Below are positions 11,929-21,374 of a stretch of 64,000 nt of DNA, one piece after another (position 1 is the stretch's first letter; the number at the start of each line of letters is the position of its first letter). The notes below the pieces were generated by a model. The model saw nothing but the letters and a program-made list of their open reading frames with translations, did no database searches and was not told the DNA's origin. Origin of the DNA: Lytechinus variegatus (Eukaryota; Echinodermata; Echinoidea; Temnopleuroida; Toxopneustidae); contig NC_054756.1 in assembly GCF_018143015.1 (NCBI RefSeq), positions 13,765,902 through 13,829,901 on the forward strand, given 5' to 3'. A program made the translations under genes and the position numbers.

Positions 11929-12229
11929 CATCATGCTCAATAAACAGATCACTATGTACATGGTCCAGTCAATTTTTGTCATTTTTTCTCGGTATGAGTT
12001 TAGAATAGGCTTATACTTGTAACACAAATTGAATTTTCAAAAAAAATATACAAGTATAGTACACTACAACAATGAAGGAATTTCCAAGAACACCATGCAT
12101 ATTAACCACTCCCAAATGTCCTAACTTGTGATTTTATATAGTGGGGGTAATGTTGAAATATCCCCATCCACAAGAACATTTGTGTCAATCATCCCCCCCA
12201 ACCAAGAATACCGATCGACACCCATGCCC

Positions 12230-14300
12230 CCCCCCTTCCCATTTCGTCCCTTCCGTTCATTGCCCCCTGATGCTATTTACCATTGATTTCCATTATTATA
12301 TTTTACTATTAGAAATAATTATTATTTGCATTCTCCTTCGGTTTCTAATTCCAATTTGTTGCTTTTACAGTGTCTATTGACTCATCATGATTATTTACAA
12401 GTATGTATTCGTGTATCCCCCTTTTTTGTTTACTTTTCGTTTACTCTTTTTTATAATTATTTCCCTACTTTTTTTTGTGGTATTGATATTTTATGGGACT
12501 CTCACTGCATATTCTCAATTTGGAGCCTTCAACCAACAAGCTTTGCTTTTACGTTTATCTCCCTCATATCCACAACTCTCATTTTCTTTCCTTTTCATTA
12601 TTTTAGAACCAATTACAAGAATACATTTAGTACTTTTTTATATTGTTGTATTATATATTTTTTACGATATTTTGCTTATCTATGAAAACTTTTATTGTAT
12701 AATATTATTGTTTGTATTGAATTGTTGATTTTTTTGAAAATGTGAAATGTTTATGTGAATAAACCTTGAACACTGAAGTCCGATAATAAATATATATATG
12801 TGTGATATTTTTTTTTTTTGGGGGGGGAATTCCCTAATACTGACTTTCATTAAAAAAAGCTCATCTGGAAAAACAACAATAAATATTTAATCAACTCGCT
12901 GGTTTAAGTTCACATTCGAACTCCCGTCAATGTACATAGTCGGAGAGAGAAAAAGACACTCTAGAAAATTCGATTTGTTCAAAATATATTGGTCAATTTA
13001 AATTTTAAAAAAGGAAATCTCCAGAAATATGACAAAGTTTCATCTATTCAAATCAATCAGGAAACTACTAACCGAGTTGGCTTCTATAGGCCTATTAGCG
13101 GGAAACTTTTTCTTATATTCATTTAAATTCTTTATTTCATTTATATGAATCAAATAGGCCTACAGATAATGGGCATATACGTATCAGTGGGCTCATAAGC
13201 TATCACAAAGGCCTAATTGCACATCTATTTGATGTCACCTGTATCAAATCCTTGTTTAATTCCAATTAAATTATCCCTAAATTTCATACTCAGAGTAAGT
13301 AATCATAATCATCAAAATATGAATAGGCCACATAAAAACAGCATAACGATCGATAATATAGCCTTTATAGACTTGCAGGGGCCGCGGAACCAGGGAGGGG
13401 CTTCATCCCGAACAAAACAAAACTATCCCTATCAATGTCTCTAACTTGTTTGTACGTCGGTATGCAGTCTTAAATAAGAGTTGAAATTGATATACATCGA
13501 AGTCTCATTTTTTTAGCATTGATTACCCTACGATGATTCGTTATAGAGCAAGATTTTTGTAAAACCTTTTCCAAAACACTTTGGGCCCGGGCAATGATTA
13601 TATACCTCTGGTGAACAGTGTTGAAATAATTGACAAATTCTTTTGATTATCTTTCAAAATTTCTGTAAACGTCAGCTTATCTGCATGCTCCATGATAAAA
13701 CGTTGACGACCGAGGGGCTTTTATTTGCCGTCACCATCAGCTAAAGGAAAAGCGGAAGAGAGAGGGGGAGAAAAAAATTGAAGGAGAAGTGAGAGAGGAA
13801 AATGTAAGAGTATTAAAAATGGCCGCGTGGCAAAAAATACAACAACGGAAGGGATATCAATCGAGGCCGGAATAGGAAAATAATAAAATGAAAATAAAAA
13901 TAATAGGAAGTAAAATAAAAGGAAGAAGACAAGACGAAAATGAAAGTTGGGGGCCGACAAATACATTTCATTTAGAACAAAATATCTATTCAGCTCGCGC
14001 TTCGCGCCTGCATTGCCCGTTTGTTTCATTATTCATGTCTTGTTTTCAAGTCATTCTCGGTTTGCAAGTTAAAACATCATTACAAAAGTGCTTAAAATGT
14101 CTCGTTTTTTCTCTGAATACAATACTCTCGTTGTGAATTTTGTTCATAATTGAATTTATATAAAACTCGATCTCTTTTTTTAAGACTTACTTTATTATTC
14201 ACGTATTATAATCTGCCCTTGCTAGGCCGAAACTGAATTATGACCTGAAATAAATTCAGACATTCCTACATTCATCTCATAATAGATTCACGAGTTGAAT
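12230..14300. other. Interior of the 8 kb element, middle part
   Basis: No gene is supported. The overlapping frames at 12326-12728 are T-rich, hydrophobic and lack any domain. 13985-14015 holds another TCGCGCTTCGCGCC module. 13740-13930 is purine-rich (GAGAGAGGGGGAG, AAATAAAAATAATAGG), whose complement gives a false 102-residue frame. Confidence 0.4.
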
Positions 14301-14317
14301 TAGTAGAGTAATCAGGT

Positions 14318-14331
14318 GTTACCATGGTAAC
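14318..14331. promoter_or_regulatory. RFX X-box-like palindrome GTTACCATGGTAAC
   Basis: A perfect palindrome that matches the RFX X-box consensus GTNRCCNNRGYAAC. Two more follow at 14767 and 14943. They lie inside transposon-like DNA, 6.4-7 kb upstream of STPG1, so a regulatory role is only possible. Confidence 0.4.
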
Positions 14332-14766
14332 TTACCATTACCATGCATTCAAATGAACTTATATCCATGCAGAACACTCTGTTGTGTTCGAAATTTAATT
14401 TAAATGAGTTGGTCGAATGTAGATTTTGGCATTTTCCACCATTCATCTTTTCCCACTATAACGTTCATTTATGATGACAATTCAATAAATGCCCCCAACG
14501 TACAGGGCCAAAGTTCATTGACCTTAAATTACCTTTGACCGTGGCATGACCGGAACTCGATCACTATAGGATTTTCACTGACTCCCTTATTTCTAAGTTT
14601 CATGATAGCTTATAGAAATCAATAGGCCTACTACAAACTTATGAATTTGAAAACCTTATCCTGTTTTGAGATTTCAATGTTTACGACGCCGCCCTCGCGT
14701 CGACGTCGGAAAAAGCGGCGCCCTGTCTCTGCAGACAATTGCATTTTTCTGCGAGAAAGATAAGCC

Positions 14767-14780
14767 GTTACCATGGCAAT
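14767..14780. promoter_or_regulatory. RFX X-box-like site GTTACCATGGCAAT
   Basis: Thirteen of fourteen positions fit the X-box (final T instead of C). It is flanked by CC and GG, giving an extended near-palindrome. Confidence 0.3.
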
Positions 14781-14942
14781 GGATCTTTTGCAACTAATTT
14801 GCAACTAATACTTTGATGACTTGATAGGCATATATCTAGAAATTGATTTTGGAAGGCTAAGAATGATGATTGACCATTTAAATATTGACAGGGGAATATA
14901 CCATATAGGCTCAATATGTTATTTTTTTAAACATATTAATCC

Positions 14943-14956
14943 GTTGCCATGGCAAC
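14943..14956. promoter_or_regulatory. RFX X-box-like palindrome GTTGCCATGGCAAC
   Basis: The ideal X-box sequence, extended to an 18-base perfect palindrome CCGTTGCCATGGCAACGG (14941-14958). RFX factors drive ciliary genes, and the next gene downstream, STPG1, belongs to a ciliary family; the distance is large and the link is inference. Confidence 0.4.
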
Positions 14957-15059
14957 GGCGGAAGGAGGAATGTATAAAACTGGCAACAAGCGGATTGGTT
15001 CAACACCCTCAAAGTAAAGGAAATGACACAAAAATATCAGATTCTATAAAGAAATGTCT

Positions 15060-16380
15060 ACGCTAGGAAAATTACGTGTTTAGGGTCGAATATGCGGGCA
15101 TGATGAAACAAAATTAAAATATGTTTTATAAAGGATGTCCTTTTTGCCCCAAAACTTTGTGTTTAGAGTCCGATTTGTTCGAGGTGTAAAAAAAATCAAA
15201 TCAAATCAAATAAGGTAAATCAAATAAGGTAAAGCCGACGACCGAAGGACCTGTAACAAAACATTCCTGTACTTGTTTAGGGATTCATTTCAGGGAATAT
15301 TACCGATAAGAGTATTGTTTTGTTTCCATGCAATACTTGTTAAGGGTAGGCTTTCACACGGCAATACTTGTTAAGGGGTGTATTTTCAGAAAATGGAAAT
15401 ATACGTGTTTAGGGTGCTTTTTGAGACCCCCATGGTCGCGCATGGTATCCACTCGTGAATGGAAGTGGCCCCCCTGTCAAGGTCTCAGGTAACGCGTGTG
15501 GTTACCCGTTAACCCTGTTACCTCCCCTCCCCAGGCCACTACACTGCACATCCACAGGCTTAGGAAGATTTTTAACATTAGGTGGGGTACAAATTTGCAA
15601 AGTAAGCAAAGCAAACGGCTCACCCCCCCCCCCCACGGCCGGTGGTCCAGGGGCAAAACTTGCACCAGTTGGAGTCAAGGATTTGCCAGAGGGCTTCTAC
15701 ACTCTTTGAAAGAGAGGCCATTGCCGGGGGTAAAATCCTTTTTTTAAATACCCATTGGCATTGACTAGTGGGTCCAGTGGTAAAGCCCTGATCCCCCCCC
15801 CAAAAAAAATAAGGTTTTACTGCATTTACTTTTTTGTGGGGTATGCCTATATGAAAGCCTGGCGGTGGAGTTAGAGGGAGCCCCACCCCCTCCCCACATG
15901 CTAGATAGCAGGGTTTTTACAGCATAAGGGAGCCTTGAGGCTCCATTGGGTCGATGGGGATAAACCCAACGAAGCTTTAGGTTTACTGTGTAGTGGGGTT
16001 ATATAATAGGGCCTATGGGTCCACAACTTGTTATGGGTCATTGAACCCTGGGGGAGGGGGCACCGTGAGCGCCTAACTAGGGTCGAATACATCACTTTTA
16101 TATGGGATTAGCCTATATAAAAACCTAGGGGTGGAGCCACCTCCCCTCCACCCCCAAGCCATCCGGGTTTCAAAATATTTGTGGTAACAGCCCCCACCCC
16201 CCCCCCCCCTCCCTTCCTATAGCCAGTGCACCTGATCAACTTGAAGTCTAGTGGTACATAGTCTCAGCTCAGGCTCCGATACCTAAGGCTAAGACTAGTT
16301 CTGGCTCAGTAGCCTACTAAGTAGGTCTAGCTGCTATTTAGGCCTATCTCTCAAACTTGACCCTCAGCTCAAGGGTATAC
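15060..16380. other. Interior of the 8 kb element, C-tract-rich right part
   Basis: Holds many C or G runs (13 C at about 15622-15634; others near 15790, 16195), repeated phrases such as 'CAATACTTGTTAAGGGT' (15328 and 15363) and 'GGTGGAG...CCACC' pairs. Overlapping frames at 15455-15886 come from this composition. No gene is supported. Confidence 0.45.
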
Positions 16381-16383
16381 CCA

Positions 16384-16620
16384 CTCATTCAATGAACAAG
16401 GTTATAATATAACCTTGTTCTCGGTTAATCTCCATGTGTGGCAAAATAAGGGTGGCAATGTTTGGCTTATTTTCTCTTTTTCTTTGGGGCAAATGCTTAA
16501 TTTTCTTACACTGGCAGTTTTCATTACACCTATTATTCATACTACTTGGCTCTTATTTCAATTTGATTCTTTAAATCATTTTTTTCTTAATTAAAATAGA
16601 GATAAAAAAATGAAAAGACG
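16384..16620 (+). repeat. Dispersed repeat with GAACAAGGTTAT hairpin, copy 1
   Basis: Starts with a 27-base hairpin (16394-16420): GAACAAGGTTAT, AAT, ATAACCTTGTTC. Then follow 'CTCCATGTGTGGCAAAATAA', 'GTTTGGCTTA', 'TTTTCTTACACTGGCAGTTT' and 'CTTGGCTCTTATT'. The same order of elements occurs at 63384-63640, same orientation, with a 33-base version of the hairpin. Confidence 0.75.
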
Positions 16621-17539
16621 GCCCGTATTTTACCCTTTTAGTCAGTTCCTTAGACCCCCATTTCAGAGTTTCGTGAGGCACACCCCATCAAAAAATAATT
16701 TGAGTGCCCCCCCCCGGCCTACCGAGATCGAGAAGACTGAAATTAAAATAATTGTGGTAACCAACATAAGTTCTCTACACCGTACCGTTCTCTAAAAAAC
16801 GAGTTCTCTTTGGCACCACATAATCACGTCTCTCTACGTAACGCGTACAACGCTTTCAAATTACGCGCGCTACAGAATACGTCATTCATAATGAATATTC
16901 ATTTCTAACTCCGGGCATTGGAATTCATTGCTTACCTGTCATAATTTACTTACTCAGTTGCCAATTTGAAATCTACATAGTATTAGTGATCTCAATTTTA
17001 AAGCGTCTATAACTTTCTTATTGCTAGTCCAATTTCTTTCAAACTTTCACCATTCTGTTTAATATATTTTTCTCCTTCCCAGCACAACATTTTATGGCTA
17101 AGGCTGGATTCCCCTTTAATGCATGGCTGATCGTCAACAAAACAGAGTGTCGAGAGAGTTTGAAAGCCAGCCTGGAGAACCTCTTCATTTTATGAAATTA
17201 TTGAAATTCAAGCCTTATTTCAAATGACCAGAACTTTGTTAATTCGGGACCATTTTCTGTAATTTAGGTATCAAATTAAAGAGGAGATATTGAACTTTTC
17301 AAAAATGTGGTTTTCTTTTTGAAACCCAGATACCCCCCGCCAAATGAGTTTTTGATATCCTTTCTTCAAATTGCATTTGCTCACTCATGCGTGAATGAGA
17401 AATAATCTAAGTAATATCAGATGAAAGAGGAGATTCTAAGCTTTAAATTAGTAGGTCATTTTGTCTATTTTATTTATGATTAAGTAATGATAAATGATCG
17501 CTAAATCTCGGTTTCGTTTTTTCTGGGACGCACTGTATA

Positions 17540-18590
17540 CGTATTTAATAATGACTAAGAGCATTTTAATATTCAGTCCCTTAACTATATAAAATAAACT
17601 TCCCGATAAGAATGTTCTTCTCTTGATCTATTTGAGTCTATGTTAAAGTGTTTCCTCCTCCATAGATTAATTCAAATTTTCATTATATTGATGCATTTTG
17701 TATATAATTCCAAATTCTCTGAATTAAGTCTCAATTATGTTATTTTTTCATTCTCTCTCTCTCTTCTCTTTCTTTCGTTTTCATAATTTTTTTCAGAGCG
17801 CTAAGAGATTTAAATGTAATTCGTGCTATAGAAAAATTAGTGTTATTATCATTATTATTATTATTATCATCTTTATTATTTTTATTATTCATTGAATAAC
17901 ATGTTTCGTCCGAAGTTATTTCGTTTGTGTGCTTTGTCCCTTCTCTATAATTTTTTAGTTCCATCAGGAGCACTGCAGGGGCTACTGCCCTATACTGAAA
18001 CATATTAGAGCCCCAAAAAGTGGTACAGGTTGGGTAAAAAGGGTAAGAAGAATGGCCTTGGTCTTTTGAGGGAATTTTGCTCGACGACGTACGAAGGGTT
18101 CTAAATGTATTTTCATATGCCATTTATGACAGAACAATCACAAGGTTTTTGTCGAAAATAGGTGTATCAAAACAGCAGCTCGTCCGTGACTTTTAACAAA
18201 CGACATAATTTGCAAGTTTTCGTCGGCTCCGAAACTGAATAGAAGACGAAATTGTCGTTCCGGTTCCATTTTCGACAGAAACCTCCCAGGCTCTTGTCAT
18301 TTTGACGGGCATTTTTATTTGCATTTATGCATGGTGATCTCTACTTCCGTAAGTCGCGGAGCAGTTCCAATTCAAACTCGGAAATGAAACGAGTCACTCC
18401 ACTCGAAACAGAGTTGACACCCACCTGCGCTATTCCGAGTCAAATTTTTCATCGCACCAGTTGGCGCCAATACTTATCGAATTTATGTGCATGAAAAGGC
18501 AAAATTGCCCCGGTACATTTCATAACTCCAAGTAGCAAAAGGTTTATGATAATATTTCCCACACAAAGTCAGCACAAATTCGACACTGAT
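17540..18590. other. Intergenic sequence between the composite element and next repeats
   Basis: No gene was supported. The 127-residue minus frame at 17740-18123 ends in Asn and Glu/Arg runs derived from simple ATT and CTCTCT repeats (17755-17780, 17845-17890). Confidence 0.4.
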
Positions 18591-18599
18591 TCACAATCC

Positions 18600-18965
18600 A
18601 ACTTGTCAGGAAATGGGCGTCTTGCCCCCCCCCAAAAAAAAAAAATCACGACCCGAAAAAAAGGAATAAGGGTGAAATATGTTATCATTTTCCAAATATG
18701 TCAAAATCTATCACGAACTAGGATTTTTGTAATAAAAATATCGAACTCTTTGCCCGCTCGTCCGCAATTAACTTATAAATTTTTATGCGATATGCCATAT
18801 CGAGCCCCCTCAATTTTTTTGGCTCATTACGCCACTGGGACAACCCCTTCTAAAAACAAAATAAAATCAACTTCGAGCTGCCGATCGGGGAAAATACGGG
18901 TTAAAAAAAAATTTCGCCCCCCAATTGGCATGATTGGTGGAAGTTGGATCCGCCTCTGTATAGAG
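18600..18965. repeat. Dispersed repeat, related to 46840-47100
   Basis: Poly-C/poly-A start, 'TGTCAAAATCTATCACGAAC', 'GCCATATCGAGCCCCCTCAA', 'CTCATTACGCCACTGGG', ending near GGATCCGCCTCTGTATA. The copy near 46840-47100 shows the same order (TGTCAAAATCTATCACAAAA, GCCATATCTAGCTCCTTCAA). Non-coding. Confidence 0.6.
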
Positions 18966-19487
18966 GTACGTCTAATTGGTCTAAATGTATTCTCCTTCCT
19001 TCGCGTTGTCGTTTAATCCAATCCCATCCAGACTAAATCACGAGAGAGAGAGAGAGAGAGAAAGATATATCATTTTGTTGTCATTTTAACATAGGCCTAC
19101 TCATCTTATTTCTATTACACCTCATTATAAATATTAAATCATGATGACGAATGACAAATTTATAATTATGCCTAGTCATGCGGCCGGGGGGGGGGACAGG
19201 TCCCCCCTAACTTTGAGGTGGGGGGAGGGACGGTTCCCCCTAAATTCTTAGTTGATAACCCTTTTTTTTGCTTGTCAATTTTTTACCGGCTGTGTCCATC
19301 ACAAAATTTCAGGTGGACCCCCCCCCCCTCTAATTTGTTTGGCTTCCGCCGCTAATGCACGTAGGCCTACAAATGTACACTGTTAGAAAATTTCTACTTA
19401 AAAATTAAATGTACGATCATTGCTGAGTTTTGCCATGTTACGGGCCACTGTATTAATTGTAGAAAAAAAAATTGTAAAAAAAAATAA
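18966..19487. other. Spacer with (GA)n and G-rich tracts
   Basis: A (GA)10 run at 19042-19061 and a G/C-tract segment at 19186-19335 (GGCCGGGGGGGGGGACAGG, CCCCCCCCCC) like those at the ends of the nested elements near 10.5 kb. No gene. Confidence 0.5.
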
Positions 19488-20738
19488 CCCAGGACCAAAA
19501 TCCAATTGAAACCAGTTGAATTTCCAACTGGTTTCAATTGGTTTCAACTGGTTTCAATTGGTTTTAACTGGAATTTAACAATTTCCAATTGAAACCAATT
19601 AAAACCAGTTGGGCAACTGGAAATCCTAACTGGAACCAGTTGGGTAACTGGAAATCCTAACTGGAACCAGTTGGGTAACTGGATATGACTTCCAACTGGA
19701 AATGATTTCTAACTGGATCCAGTTGGGTAACTGGAAATCCTAACTGGAACCAGTTGGGCAACTGGAAATCCTAACTGGAACCAGTTGGGTAACTGGAAAT
19801 CCTAGATGGAACAAATTGGGTAACTGGAGATGACTTCTAACTGGAAAGATAGGTAACTGGAAATGAATTCTAATTGGAACCAGTTGGGTAACTGGAAATC
19901 CTAACTGGATCCAGTTCGGTAACTGGAAATGATTTCCAATTGGTTTCCAATTGGAAATTTTCCAGTTACCCAACTGGATCCAATTGAAACCAGTTAATTT
20001 GCATATTTCTGCCAGTGTGCACAGATTAATGTTTTATGAGATTCATCATAATTTACAATGTATCTATTTAATTTTTTTTCAATTTGAAGTACCACACTTT
20101 TTTCAGATAAGTGTTTAGAATACTTAGCAGTGAAAGCCATGTTCATAAATATTATAGATTATAATTAAAATAGATTCAAAAATAATTAGTACACCACTAA
20201 CTGTTACCAAATCACATCAAATAAAAATACATATATTTGAAGATCTCCCCTACATTTATAAACATATGAAAGTCTGTATTTTATCAATGCCTTTTACATT
20301 GGTATTAATAGACAAATAACACTGCTTCTGTGTTGGCATGAGCAATAGTTAGCATGGTTAGTGCAAATGCTAATTAATTTGTAACTAATTAAGTTCATTC
20401 CAACTGGAAGTTCCAATTGGATCCAGTTGGAAACCAATTGGTTTCAACTGGTTCCTGTTGAAACCAGTTGCCTCCAATATTGGTTTCAATTGGAACCAAT
20501 TGCAACCAGTTGCCTTCAATTGCTTTCAATAGGGAAATTGGAACAACTGGAACAAATTGTAAACCAATTGAAACCAATTGCCAACTGGTTACAGTTGCCC
20601 AATTGGTCTTAACTGGAACCAATTGGCAACTGGTTTTCAATTGGAACCAGTTGTTCCAATTTCCCTATTGAAACCAGTTGGCCAACTACTTTCAATTGGT
20701 TTTGCTCTAATTGGTTTTAACTGGATTTTGGTCCTGGG
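19488..20738. mobile_element. Inverted-repeat element made of opposed AACTGG minisatellites
   Basis: The left end CCCAGGACCAAAATCCA is repeated inverted at the right end (TGGATTTTGGTCCTGGG). From about 19500 to 19995 lies a minisatellite whose best-kept unit is 31 bp, containing TAACTGGAACCAGTTGGG and TAACTGGAAATCC (for example at 19627, 19658, 19741, 19772). From about 20398 to 20725 lies a second array of the same words (CAATTGGTTTCAACTGG, GAACCAGTTG). CAATTG, CCAATTGG and AACTGG/CCAGTT are themselves complementary, so the whole can fold at several scales. About 400 bp of AT-rich unique sequence separates the arrays. Open frames here are by-products of the repeat. Confidence 0.75.
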
Positions 20739-21374
20739 AAATTTTGTTCGTTTTAACAACTTACAGAATGATTTAATTTGTAATTCTTTCTGTAAAATCT
20801 GTTTTTCAAATCAGTGTCTTCTGTAAAATCTTCTGTTTGTTTTCTAACTGTGTTAACTGAAATTTGAGTGATCATTGCCATTTCATCTGAATCTTTATCC
20901 CAATTCTTATGGTGGAAAAAAAAGCAATTCGATCCTGCTCTTTGAACAACCCAGTTCTAATTATAAACAATACACTATACTAGTATACGAGGTAACTCGG
21001 CCAACGCAACATTCACTCATGGTACAAACAAAAGAGGTCCGTTCAACTCGACCTTACGTTTAAAACCAGAGTCTAAAATATTGGGGAAAATGTTATTTGA
21101 AATGAAAAAGAAAAATGTAGAAATAAGTTATTAATAGTGGTTATATGTCCCATTAAATGAAATAAGCCTTTTTGGACTGCCCATTATTTCTTCTATTTCG
21201 CAAATATTTCTTGGTGAAATTCGTTTGTGTGGTTCGATTTAAGGTTGAAGCCGAGTTTTGACAGAACGATGCATCGGCTCCAATCCGCTTAGCAACATTG
21301 TAAACAATCGTACGGTATACTCTCGATCGATCGACTATTTTTAATTTGCGAGAAAGACGTGCAAAGTTTCAGAA
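20739..21374. other. Upstream region and presumed promoter of STPG1
   Basis: No coding exon is seen. The last 200 bases carry CCAAT (21281-21285) and AGCAAC (21291-21296, an X-box half-site). There is no obvious TATA box close to the start codon. The transcription start cannot be fixed from sequence; an additional 5' exon cannot be excluded. Confidence 0.35.

Larger units (their letters stand above)
10528..12226. repeat. Inverted repeat pair CATGGGTGTCGATC bounding a C/G-tract-rich segment
   Basis: CATGGGTGTCGATC at 10528-10541 recurs inverted at 12213-12226, each next to runs of eight or more C or G and further partly complementary G/C tracts. This suggests a transposon of about 1.7 kb whose ends are rich in GGGGGG. 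A second inverted repeat (11113-11928) lies inside it. Confidence 0.6.
9055..17119. mobile_element. 8 kb TTAA-flanked fold-back element nested in the Tc1-like element
   Basis: The ends TTAA-AGGGGAATCCA and GGATTCCCCT-TTAA face each other. The arms match inversely for several hundred bases: 'GAAAAATCAGACAAGTTGAT', 'AAGAAAGTTATGAATTTTT', then 'GTAAGCAATGAATTCCAATG', 'CGTATTCTGTAGCGCGCGTA'. The left arm carries about 210 extra bases (roughly 9225-9435) absent on the right. The interior (about 9560-16830) has no transposase frame I can recognise; it holds nested inverted repeats, poly-C/poly-G tracts, RFX-type palindromes and short open frames. Either it is a very large non-autonomous element or its loop collected later insertions. 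Confidence 0.7.
8663..17535. mobile_element. Tc1/mariner-like palindromic element split by an 8 kb insertion
   Basis: The outer ends CAGTGCGTCCCAGAATAAAC and its near-perfect inverse (17516-17535) are flanked by TA (8661-8662, 17536-17537), the Tc1/mariner duplication. The arms match in inverse orientation over about 320 bp: 'GAGATTTAGCGATCATTTAT', 'AGAATCTCCTCTTTCATCTG', 'GGGGGGTATCTGGGTTTCAA' and 'TAAGGCTTG' all recur on the right side. Removing the TTAA element at 9055-17119 leaves a unit of about 0.8 kb, so the original was probably a non-autonomous Tc1-like element that later received the large insertion in its loop. Superfamily is inferred from ends and duplication; no transposase was seen. 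Confidence 0.8.

Noticed and set aside
12326..12728. Overlapping 113- and 119-residue frames
   Set aside because: Hydrophobic, Phe/Leu/Ile-rich products of T-rich DNA inside a transposon; no start context, splice sites or domain.
13721..14029. 102-residue minus-strand frame
   Set aside because: Comes from a purine-rich strand of the 8 kb element; Phe/Leu-rich without domain.
17740..18123. 127-residue minus-strand frame
   Set aside because: Asn and Glu/Arg tracts come from ATT and CTCTCT simple repeats.
18546..19016. 156-residue plus-strand frame
   Set aside because: Runs through the C/A-tract dispersed repeat also present at 46840; composition is that of repeat DNA.
19740..20826. Several frames rich in QLVPVGTNW repeats
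   Set aside because: Translations of the AACTGG minisatellite, open on both strands because the unit lacks stops.
21291..21296. RFX site in the STPG1 promoter
   Set aside because: Only a half-site AGCAAC is present; the other half does not match.
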